The notes under the pieces are model-generated. The model did not search any database. It was not told the DNA's origin and was given only the letters and a program-made list of their open reading frames with translations. From the NCBI GenBank assembly GCA_963823675.1, contig CAWGMT010000021.1:186001-250000 (forward strand): DNA of 64,000 nucleotides, given 5' to 3'. Below are positions 1 to 6,836 of the stretch, one piece after another (the first letter of the stretch is position 1; the number at the start of each line of letters is the position of its first letter). This stretch comes from CAWGMT01 sp963823675. GTDB taxonomy: Bacteria; Planctomycetota; Planctomycetia; Isosphaerales; Isosphaeraceae. The position numbers and the translations under genes were made by a program.

Positions 1-541
1 TTTTCAACGGGCGACCCGCGCATCGCAATGGGCCGAAGCCCGGTCGCTTCTCGATGCGTTCGCCGCCGACTATCCGGATGACCCGCGGCAGACGGTCCTC
101 GAAGCCGAGCTCGAGGAGGCAATCCATAATGCCAAACAGCAACAACTCGCCAGGCTCGAAGCGGCGCGTGAGGTGAACGACCCCGAAGGCGTGCTCGAAA
201 GCTACCAGATGTTGGCCGGGTCGCTCGCAGGCGACGCCCGGTCCGCCCTCGATCGCGATCTTGCCAAGTGGTTCCTGGCCCTGATCCACCGTCGCCTGCG
301 AACGACCAAGATCCAGCCCGAAGTCGTGGTCTTGGCGTCCCGTTTTGCCGAAGCCTTCGCCTCCACGGTAGAAGGAGCCAGCGTCCGCGCCGCCCTGCCG
401 ACCCTCCGCCGGAGCGTCGGACTCTGTCCTCGTTGCGGATCACCCTACGCCGGAATTGGCGACGCTTGCCCCAAGTGTTTAGCGAATCTATCATTGCGTC
501 CGCCATCGCCCGATTCTGAAGCGGAAATCGCCAATCCCTGA
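1..541 (+). CDS. C-terminal part of a zinc-ribbon hypothetical protein (5' end outside window)
   Basis: The frame is open from base 2 of the window to the stop at 541, so the gene starts upstream; the first internal ATG-like start (173) is not a convincing true start. The visible 179 residues are Ala/Glu/Arg-rich and predicted helical (TPR-like stretches around residues 1-120). They end in a four-cysteine zinc ribbon of the form CPRC-(10)-CPKC, just before the C-terminus. I do not recognise the family. A zinc ribbon after helical repeats suggests a scaffold or protein-interaction role, but that is inference only. A weak hairpin follows the stop. Confidence 0.75.
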   Translation, partial: FQRATRASQWAEARSLLDAFAADYPDDPRQTVLEAELEEAIHNAKQQQLARLEAAREVNDPEGVLESYQMLAGSLAGDARSALDRDLAKWFLALIHRRLRTTKIQPEVVVLASRFAEAFASTVEGASVRAALPTLRRSVGLCPRCGSPYAGIGDACPKCLANLSLRPPSPDSEAEIANP

Positions 542-551
542 GGAACGTCCA

Positions 552-571
552 GAACCGGGATCTTTCGGTTC
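552..571 (+). terminator. possible intrinsic terminator
   Basis: GAACCG (552-557) pairs with CGGTTC (566-571) around an 8-base loop, and CCACCTTTTC follows. The stem is short and the T-run is only four bases, so this is a weak candidate located where a terminator for the zinc-ribbon gene would be expected. Confidence 0.35.
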
Positions 572-722
572 CACCTTTTCGATTGAGCTTAATTGACCGA
601 AATTACGCAGCACAACTTAGATAACCTAGCTTGACGCGCGGGCAGACGTCGGCTAGGGATGAATGAGAGAGTTTTTTGGCGAGTGGCCGTACAGCTTGCT
701 GGCATCTCGAAAGGACGAATCC

Positions 723-2117
723 ATGTTTCGCCGACTCGTACCGGTTTGGTTCATCCTGGGCACGATCCTGGCCGGTGGGTCGGCCAGGGCGCAGATGCCC
801 TTTCCAGTCGATCTGCTTCCCACTCGGACCTCGCTGGAACGCCTGGGATTGGAGCGTCAATGGTACGGGGTGGTCCCGCTGACGGAGACGGAGCGGGTGC
901 TCAAAATCAGCCTGACCGAAGGGCTCTTGTTCGCCCAGACTAACAATGCGATGTTGCTTGCGTTCGACTCCGAGTCAGGCCGCTTGCTCTGGTCGACGGA
1001 ACTGGGAGAGCGGACCGGATTCGCCCGCGGCGTGACCGCCAATTCGTATGCGGTCTTCGTCACGAACGCAAACTCCTTTTACTGTCTTGACAAGCGGAGC
1101 GGCCGGCTGATCTGGCAGACGAATCTCAAGACGATTCCGACCAGCTCACCCGCCGCGGACGAAGAGCGGGCGATGATCGGCATGACGTCGGGGATGATCC
1201 GGGGCTTCAGTCTGAAGCTCAAGGACTCCACGGGAAAAGAGTCGATTCTGACCAAGGCCATGCCTGCCTGGCAGTGGCATACGGGCGGGCCGGTCCACAC
1301 GCGGCCGATGTCGGCGGGCCCGCTCTCGGTGTTCGGCTCGGCGGATGGGAGAGTCTACGTGATCGTGGCCGAAGAGCGCACCGCGCTCTTCCGCTTCCGG
1401 ACTGGTGGCCCGATCGGCGAGGGCATGGGTGCTTACGGCACGCGAATGCTCTTGATCCCATCGGGCGACAACAACCTGTACGCCGTCAACCTCTTCACCT
1501 CGGACACGATGTGGACGTTTCCTTCCGGCGCCCCGATCGATCAGGAGCCGATGGTCGCCGAGGAAGACGTCTTCGTGATCAACACGGCCGGTGCTTTGAC
1601 CGTGCTGCAGCCGGTTGATGGCGTGCCGCGCTGGACCACGGCGACTCACGGCGGCCGCCTGGTTTCGGTCAGCGGGACGAAGGTCTACTTGCGTTCCTAT
1701 GATCTCGATTTGTTCCTGGTTGACCGGCAGACCGGCCGGATTCTGGTCGACCCGGGCGAGAGCCACCTGCGAGCCGGGCTCAACCTGCGCGAGTACAATA
1801 TGGCCGTCGTCAATCGCTACAACGACCGGATGTACTTCGCCACGCCCTCGGGGATGGTGGTCTGTCTGCGCGAGACAGGCCTGCGCGAGCCCCGACCAGT
1901 TCGCGATGCCAAGGCCCTTCCCTTCGGTTTCATTCCACCGGAGGGAATCAAGCCGAACACTCCGCCCGTGGTGCCCTCTGCAACCCCCGAGGCAGGCGGC
2001 GAGCCCGGCGCAGAGCCGAAGGCCGAAGCGGAAGGCGACAAGAACGCCGAAAAGCCAGAGCCGAAGGGCGACGTGCCCGAGCCCAAGGCTGAGAAAAAGG
2101 AGGATGCGCCCAAGTAG
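723..2117 (+). CDS. PQQ-like beta-propeller repeat protein, secreted
   Basis: 464 residues. The start at 723 is chosen over an in-frame start at 663 because AAAGGA lies about 9 bases upstream and the protein then begins with a clean signal peptide (MFRRLVPVWFILGTILAGG, cleavage near ARAQ). The mature part shows repeated blade-like units: LAFDSESGRLLWST, YCLDKRSGRLIWQT, LYAVNLFTSDTMWTF, LTVLQPVDGVPRWTT. These are the PQQ-like propeller pattern also seen in BamB. The C-terminal 70 residues are a low-complexity Pro/Glu/Lys tail ending in KKEDAPK. It is probably periplasmic or exported. BamB itself is lipidated and lacks such a tail, so a BamB role is not claimed. It sits 135 bp upstream of purH on the same strand. 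Confidence 0.85.
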   Translation: MFRRLVPVWFILGTILAGGSARAQMPFPVDLLPTRTSLERLGLERQWYGVVPLTETERVLKISLTEGLLFAQTNNAMLLAFDSESGRLLWSTELGERTGFARGVTANSYAVFVTNANSFYCLDKRSGRLIWQTNLKTIPTSSPAADEERAMIGMTSGMIRGFSLKLKDSTGKESILTKAMPAWQWHTGGPVHTRPMSAGPLSVFGSADGRVYVIVAEERTALFRFRTGGPIGEGMGAYGTRMLLIPSGDNNLYAVNLFTSDTMWTFPSGAPIDQEPMVAEEDVFVINTAGALTVLQPVDGVPRWTTATHGGRLVSVSGTKVYLRSYDLDLFLVDRQTGRILVDPGESHLRAGLNLREYNMAVVNRYNDRMYFATPSGMVVCLRETGLREPRPVRDAKALPFGFIPPEGIKPNTPPVVPSATPEAGGEPGAEPKAEAEGDKNAEKPEPKGDVPEPKAEKKEDAPK

Positions 2118-2252
2118 AAGCGATCGGAGAATCGCCTTGCGCGGTTCTCGACCCCGCCCGGCTGCTGGCAACTGGCAAACCAGGGGTCGTTCGGTTAAGC
2201 TCCGTTTGCACTTACCGAACCTCCAGAGCACGACCTCTTTGAGCTGGCAGCG

Positions 2253-3854
2253 ATGAGCGAGTCGATCATTCCCGTCAAGCGCGCCTTGATCAGCGTGTTC
2301 GACAAACAGGGCCTGATCGAACTGGCCCGGGTCCTGGCCGTCGCGAAGGCCGAGATCATCGCCAGCGGCAAGACGCGTGCGGCGCTCGTCAGTGCGGGCC
2401 TCGATGTGACCGACGTCGCCGAGTTTACCGGCCAGCCCGAGATCCTGGGCGGCCGCGTCAAGACGCTTCATCCCAAGATCCACGGCGGCATCCTCGCACG
2501 ACGCGAGGTCGCCGACGACCTGGCGACGCTCACGCGGCTGGGGTTCCCACCGATCGATCTCGTCGTGGTAAATCTCTATCCATTCGAGTCGACCATCGCG
2601 CGAGCGGACGCGAGCTTGGCGGATGCCGTCGAGAACATCGACATCGGCGGTCCCACCTTGATCCGATCGGCGGCCAAGAACCACGAGCATCTGGCCGTTC
2701 TCAGCCGTCCGGATCAATATCCCAGCGTGATCGCGTCAATCCAGGAGCGCGGGGGGACGACGCTCGAGCTTCGTCGCGCCCTGGCACTCGCCGCGTTCCA
2801 GACGACGGCCGCTTACGACCAGGCCATCGCCGGCTATCTCGGCACACAGATCAAGGGCGCGGAGCGCGCGGACGCCGAATTTCCCACGAGTCTGCATCTC
2901 CACTTCTCGCAGCGCCAAACGTTGCGTTATGGAGAAAACCCGCATCAGAAAGCGGCGCTCTACGTCGAGCCGGCCGCTTGCGGGCCAAACCTGGCGACGG
3001 CAGGGCTGCGGCACGGCAAGGAGCTTTCCTACAACAATCTGCTCGATCTCGATAGCGCACTGCGCCTGGTTCGTCAGTTTGCCGATCCCGCCGCCTGCAT
3101 CCTCAAACACAACAATCCCTGCGGCGCGGCCCAGGGTGTCGACGTGGCCGAGGCGTTCGAACGAGCGTATGAAGGGGACCCGGTCAGCGCATTCGGCGGA
3201 ATCGTCGGTCTCAATCGGAGCGTCGATCGCGCCACCGCCCTACGAATGAGCCAGCCCGGGCGTTTTCTCGAAGCCATCCTCGCACCCGGATTTGATGAAG
3301 ACGCCTTCGTCTGGTTGACCACCAAGCCGAGCTGGCGCCAGAGCGTTCGTCTCGTCGAGCTGGGAGAGCCCCTCGGCCCCGGCCGACCCGTTCCAGGGGG
3401 CTTTGACTTGCGCCGGATTGAAGGCGGGATGCTGGCGCAGGAGTGGGACCAGCTCGAGCCGGATCCAACGTCGGGCCAGGTGGTGACCAGCCGCCAGCCG
3501 ACGGCAGCCGAACGGCGCGACCTCGCGTTTGCCTGGAAGGTCTGCGCCGCGGTCAAATCCAACGCGATCGTTCTGGTGTCGAACGATCAAATCGTGGGCG
3601 TCGGGGCCGGCCAGATGAGCCGGCTCGATTCGGTTCGGATCGCGGTCGACAAGGCGGGGCCGAGGGCCAATGGCTCGGTGCTGGCCTCCGATGCCTTCTT
3701 CCCCTTCCGCGACGGCCCCGACCTCGCCGCTGCCGCGGGCGTCACGGCGATCATCCAGCCCGGCGGCTCAAAACGCGACGACGAAACGGTCAAAGCCTGC
3801 GACGAGCACGGGCTGGCCATGATCCTGACCGGCAGGCGGCATTTCCGGCATTAG
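2253..3854 (+). CDS. purH: bifunctional AICAR formyltransferase / IMP cyclohydrolase
   Basis: 533 residues, full length for PurH. It catalyses the last two steps of purine synthesis: formylation of AICAR with 10-formyl-tetrahydrofolate, then ring closure to IMP. The N-terminal cyclohydrolase (MGS-like) domain carries KTLHPKIHGGILARR near residues 70-85. The transformylase domain has LRYGENPHQKAALY (about 227-240), the active-site lysine-histidine region LKHNNPCGAA (about 284-293) and SAFGGIVGLN. The end is the family's usual QPGGSKRDDE followed by LTGRRHF. The last 86 coding bases (3764-3849) recur, diverged, at 4519-4605 on the far side of the toxin-antitoxin pair. The stop at 3854 overlaps the end of the convergent antitoxin gene by a few bases. 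Confidence 0.97.
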   Translation: MSESIIPVKRALISVFDKQGLIELARVLAVAKAEIIASGKTRAALVSAGLDVTDVAEFTGQPEILGGRVKTLHPKIHGGILARREVADDLATLTRLGFPPIDLVVVNLYPFESTIARADASLADAVENIDIGGPTLIRSAAKNHEHLAVLSRPDQYPSVIASIQERGGTTLELRRALALAAFQTTAAYDQAIAGYLGTQIKGAERADAEFPTSLHLHFSQRQTLRYGENPHQKAALYVEPAACGPNLATAGLRHGKELSYNNLLDLDSALRLVRQFADPAACILKHNNPCGAAQGVDVAEAFERAYEGDPVSAFGGIVGLNRSVDRATALRMSQPGRFLEAILAPGFDEDAFVWLTTKPSWRQSVRLVELGEPLGPGRPVPGGFDLRRIEGGMLAQEWDQLEPDPTSGQVVTSRQPTAAERRDLAFAWKVCAAVKSNAIVLVSNDQIVGVGAGQMSRLDSVRIAVDKAGPRANGSVLASDAFFPFRDGPDLAAAAGVTAIIQPGGSKRDDETVKACDEHGLAMILTGRRHFRH

Positions 3855-4154
3855 GCCAGTTTCGCCCGCTTGGTGTCGCGTCTCTTCGTTTCGGTGACTC
3901 CCTCCACCTCGTTCCAGAACGCTTCACTGGGAATTCCGGCCCCGGCTTGAATCCGTTGCCGGGCGGCTTCGAGGATCGCCTGGAGCCGCGGAGAATAAGC
4001 CATCAGCAGCCGTTCCAGGTCGTCCTCGTCGCTCACCGTCAGGAGGACCGCGGCAGGCTTGCCATTTCGGGTGATGACGATCGGTCCCTGCTCGCAAGCT
4101 GTCAGGTAAGCGCTGAACATGCGCTTTCACGTCAGCCACTGAAGCAATTTTCAT
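3851..4154 (-). CDS. Phd/YefM-type antitoxin (one frame break)
   Basis: Reading leftward from ATG 4154, the protein starts MKIASVADVKAH, the typical N-terminus of the Phd/YefM DNA-binding domain. One extra G near 4118 then moves the frame, and the expected continuation FSAYLTACEQGPIVITRNGK is in the next frame. The remainder, ending TKRRDTKRAKLA, gives about 100 residues in all, normal for the family. An in-frame ATG at 4120 could make an N-terminally cut 89-residue protein lacking the first DNA-binding strand and helix. The MKI start overlaps the toxin stop (ATGA), so the two are translationally coupled. It would bind and neutralise the toxin and repress the operon. The break could be real or a sequence error. 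Confidence 0.8.
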
Positions 4155-4474
4155 ATCTTCAGCTCCTCTCCGCCGATGATCAGCCGATTCCCTTCTTTGA
4201 CTCCGATGGCCAGGATCTGCATTTCCAGACGCTCGGGGTTGACTGCATAGAGTACCCGAAAACGATTGTCCGGGCCGAACCGAAGTTCCCAATCGGCTCG
4301 CAAGTCCGCGGACCTTCGCAAAGGCTTGCGGTTTCGCGTCTCCGTTTCCGGCTCGAACCGCAACTGCTTCTCGATGTTCATTCGGATCAATGAGTGATAC
4401 TTTTTGTCGATGGCGCCCAGATGCTGGTTGACTTCCGGGTCAAAGATCGGGGAGAAACGCTGCCCGCGTGCCAT
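4151..4474 (-). CDS. RelE/ParE-family toxin
   Basis: 107 residues from ATG 4474. Family features are a basic core with KQLRFEPETETRNRKPLRR, the WELRFGPDNRFRVLYAV strand pair typical of RelE/ParE folds, and a C-terminal AIGVKEGNRL. Members cleave ribosome-bound mRNA or poison gyrase; which one applies cannot be told from sequence. The toxin gene comes before the antitoxin, the reverse of the most common order but known for RelE/Phd pairs of this subfamily. An in-frame start at 4513 exists, but it would place the palindrome at 4476-4495 inside the coding region, so 4474 is preferred. Confidence 0.8.
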   Translation of the reverse strand: MARGQRFSPIFDPEVNQHLGAIDKKYHSLIRMNIEKQLRFEPETETRNRKPLRRSADLRADWELRFGPDNRFRVLYAVNPERLEMQILAIGVKEGNRLIIGGEELKI

Positions 4475-4475
4475 T

Positions 4476-4495
4476 GTGACCGTTATTCTGGTCAC
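4476..4495. promoter_or_regulatory. palindrome at the toxin-antitoxin start, likely operator
   Basis: GTGACC (4476-4481) and GGTCAC (4490-4495) form a perfect 6+6 inverted repeat with an 8-base spacer. It lies immediately upstream of the toxin ATG on the minus strand. Toxin-antitoxin operons are commonly repressed by the antitoxin or complex binding a palindrome at this place, so an operator role is a reasonable inference. No clear -35/-10 was identified. Confidence 0.5.
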
Positions 4496-4518
4496 GTCGC
4501 GCTGGCAGGTCAAGCCAG

Positions 4519-4605
4519 CGGCTCAAAACGCGACGACGGATCGGTTAAAGCCTGCGACGAGCCCGGAATGGCTATGGCCCTGACCGGCAGGCGGCATTTT
4601 CCGGC
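4519..4605 (+). repeat. second, diverged copy of the purH 3' end
   Basis: By hand alignment this 87-base stretch matches purH 3764-3849 with about nine substitutions and one extra T (roughly 90% identity). Its translation (SGSKRDDGSVKACDEPGMAM) parallels the PurH C-terminus. The two copies are direct repeats flanking the toxin-antitoxin pair, so the pair plus one purH tail looks like an inserted segment. Confidence 0.9.
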
Positions 4606-4768
4606 GGGACCGAGTCATTGCGAGCAGTCTCGCGGGCGCGTTAGATTCGAGCTGGTTCGATTCCATGGCCTCGCGGTCGCCGCCGTGGGGAAAACGGCGG
4701 CACGTCCGGCGCGTCGCGCTCGGCGGTGCAGAGGCCAGGCTCGACGATTACCTCCCGAGGGCCCGGGC

Positions 4769-5632
4769 GTGCGTTACTTTCGCGTGCGGTCTGCGCTGCT
4801 TCCCCGTGGCGCGCTCGGGCGCATCGTTCTGACCGCAGTCGCCGTTCTGGCGGTCTCGATGCCGGCGTCGGCTCAGGGACCCAAGAAAAAAAGGGCCGGC
4901 GACGGTGCCCAGGCGGTGCGGATGCGGCTCTGGGTGCCGGCCTATTATTATCCGTTTGGGCCTGGCCTGCGCGAGTGGAACCGGCTGATCGCGGCGGCGA
5001 AGTCCGTGCCGATCGTCGCGATCGTCAACCCGGCCAGCGGGCCCGGCGACCATGTCGATACCAATTTCGCGGCGGTCATTCCCCGCGCCCGCAAGGCCGG
5101 GGTCACGGTCGTCGGTTATATCGGGACGCAATACACTCGCAAGCCCTTGCAGCAGGTGAAAGCGGAGGTTGACACGTTCTTGAGGTTCTACCCCGATATC
5201 CAGGGGTTCCATTTTGACGAACAAAGCAGCGACGCTCGCGGCGTCGATTACTACGCCGAGCTCTACCGATACGTCCGCGAGCGCGTCAAGGGCGCGCTGG
5301 TCGTGACCAACCCCGGCACGTCGTGCGAGCCGGGCTACGCGGCACGCCCGGCGGCGGACGTGATCTGCCTGTTCGAGCGCGAGCGCGGTTTCGACGAGTT
5401 CCGGCCCCCCGCCTGGGCTACGCGGTTTTCCGGGTCCAGGTTCTGCATCCAGGCGCATAACGTCGGGACAGAAACGCAGATGAAGCGCTCGCTTCGCCGC
5501 GCGGCGGAGCTGAAAGTCGGATACGTTTTCATCACGGACGACATCGGCCCCAACCCCTACGACCGCCTGCCGTCATACTGGGACGCCGAGGTCGAAGCTG
5601 TTCGGCAGGTGAATCAGGCGGCAGCCCGCTGA
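4769..5632 (+). CDS. spherulation-specific family 4 protein, secreted
   Basis: 287 residues from GTG 4769 (CGAGGG upstream); a second GTG at 4784 is also possible. The frame is open far upstream to 4394, but that part is the purH-tail repeat and toxin antisense, not coding. The N-terminus has a basic stretch, a hydrophobic run (IVLTAVAVLAVSMPASAQ) and a likely signal cleavage after SAQ. The core has LWVPAYYYPFG, VPIVAIVNPASGPG, VVGYIGTQYTRKP and GFHFDEQSSD. These match the spherulation-specific family 4 / TIM-barrel-like family first named from Physarum and common in planctomycetes and fungi. It is probably a glycan-active or carbohydrate-binding exported protein; the reaction is unknown. Confidence 0.8.
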   Translation: MRYFRVRSALLPRGALGRIVLTAVAVLAVSMPASAQGPKKKRAGDGAQAVRMRLWVPAYYYPFGPGLREWNRLIAAAKSVPIVAIVNPASGPGDHVDTNFAAVIPRARKAGVTVVGYIGTQYTRKPLQQVKAEVDTFLRFYPDIQGFHFDEQSSDARGVDYYAELYRYVRERVKGALVVTNPGTSCEPGYAARPAADVICLFERERGFDEFRPPAWATRFSGSRFCIQAHNVGTETQMKRSLRRAAELKVGYVFITDDIGPNPYDRLPSYWDAEVEAVRQVNQAAAR

Positions 5633-5710
5633 ACGACATCCGCCCGGACCCGCTCACCCTGGCATTCCGCGACAGTGACACGCGAAAACCGGAAAAGGGC
5701 CGTGGTTTTT

Positions 5711-5760
5711 TCCCCCTCGCCCCTTTGGGGAGAGGGTGGCCGAAGGCCGGGTGAGGGGGC
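5711..5760. repeat. intergenic palindromic repeat (CCCCCTCGCCC type)
   Basis: Outer arms CCCCCTCGCCC (5712-5722) and GGGTGAGGGGG (5749-5759) are complementary apart from one mismatch, with inner pairings including GGCCGAAGGCC. This type of GC-rich imperfect palindrome is a familiar dispersed intergenic element in many GC-rich genomes. In RNA it would form a long stem-loop. Confidence 0.7.
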
Positions 5761-5918
5761 GCGCAGCGAGCGATCGCGCCAAGCTTTCCTACAAATCGAA
5801 GAGATGTCAGGCAAAAATCTCAAAACCCTGATCGCCAGTCGTCGCTCGCGACACTACTATACGAGTACCGCAAATGGGCGAGCGATCGGAGTACAGCGGC
5901 GAGAGAGACCGCGCAGGT

Positions 5919-5966
5919 GTAGGTCAGCCTTTTCAGGCTGGCGTCAGGCTGGAAAGCCCGACCTGC
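5919..5966. repeat. intergenic imperfect inverted repeat
   Basis: The arm starting GTAGGTCAGCCTTTTCAGG pairs imperfectly with the arm ending GGAAAGCCCGACCTGC, almost without a loop. It is different in sequence from the repeat at 5711-5760 only 160 bp away. It lies just ahead of the sigma factor gene, and no promoter was identified in it. The rest of 5633-6009 holds nothing I can support. Confidence 0.6.
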
Positions 5967-6009
5967 AACGTGCGTCCTTCTACGCTTCTACTTAGATGGC
6001 GAGCAAACC

Positions 6010-6621
6010 GTGATCAGCGAATCCTCCCGCGCGGCACCGAGATACCTCGCCGATCTGTTCCGTAACGGCACGCCGTCGGCCCTCAGTGATTCGGAGCTTC
6101 TGGAGCGGTTCGCCGCACGGCGGAGCGAGCACGAGGAGACCGCCGAGCTGGCATTCGCGGCGCTCCTGGCACGCCATGGCCCGATGGTCCTTCGTGTCTG
6201 CCGCGCCGTGCTCGCCGATCGGCACGAGGTCGAGGACGCGTTCCAGGCGACATTCTTAGTGCTGGCGTTCCGGGCGCGCTCGATCCGGAAACGTGCTTCG
6301 GTAGCGTCCTGGCTGCACGGCGTGGCGCTGCGGATCGCGAGCTCGGAACGTTCGCGGGCGGCGCGCAGACGGCGACACGAGCTGGTGAGGGCCGCAATGA
6401 GTTCAACGACGACCGAGGATTCAGCGAGCGATCCTGTGCTTGATCGCGAGCGGGCCCTGGTCATCCAGGACGAAATCGGCCGCTTGCCCGAGAAAGACCG
6501 GGCGGCGGTGGTGCTCTGCTACCTCGAAGGCCTGACCCACGAGATGGCCGCCGAACAACTCGGCTGGCCGGTGGGGTCCGTGAAGAGCCGGCTCGCCCGG
6601 CGCGCGATCGACTGCGCGTGA
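6010..6621 (+). CDS. ECF RNA polymerase sigma factor, fused to or followed by the downstream extension (frame breaks)
   Basis: GTG start at 6010. Sigma region 2 is clear (RHGPMVLRVCRAVL, then EVEDAFQATFLVLAFRAR, then SVASWLHGVALRIA), as is region 4 (LPEKDRAAVVLCYLEGLTH, then GWPVGSVKSRLAR). The open frame stops at 6621, but one missing base near 6600 explains this. In the next frame the expected RDRLRVTLTRRGLAP continues, and after a second break near 6745 it reads KAGLGKNTLAGIVSAEAIAL up to the membrane segment beginning at 6837. In planctomycetes, long ECF factors often carry a C-terminal membrane anchor and an extracytoplasmic domain. The sigma factor and the next entry are therefore probably one gene in the undamaged state. 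It would be a signal-responsive regulator tethered to the membrane. Confidence 0.85.
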   Translation: MISESSRAAPRYLADLFRNGTPSALSDSELLERFAARRSEHEETAELAFAALLARHGPMVLRVCRAVLADRHEVEDAFQATFLVLAFRARSIRKRASVASWLHGVALRIASSERSRAARRRRHELVRAAMSSTTTEDSASDPVLDRERALVIQDEIGRLPEKDRAAVVLCYLEGLTHEMAAEQLGWPVGSVKSRLARRAIDCA

Positions 6622-6836
6622 CGTTGACGCGGCGGGGCCTGGCGCCCGCCGTTGTCCCGCTTGTCCAGCCCGGACAGTGTATCGAAGAACAATCGGCGCC
6701 GGCTCACATCCTCTTGGGAACGCCGCTGTTCAATACGACCGTGCGCAGGCGCTGAAAGCCGGGCTCGGCAAGAATACGCTGGCCGGGATCGTCTCGGCCG
6801 AAGCCATCGCGCTACTGGATGGAGCACTCGCAGCCA

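Noticed and set aside
663..722. Earlier in-frame start for the beta-propeller protein
   Set aside because: It would place 20 residues before a clean signal peptide; the 723 ATG has a better ribosome site.
1146..2717. Long open frame on the minus strand across the propeller and purH
   Set aside because: It is antisense to two well-supported genes, Arg/Gly-rich, with no family features; typical of GC-rich shadow frames.
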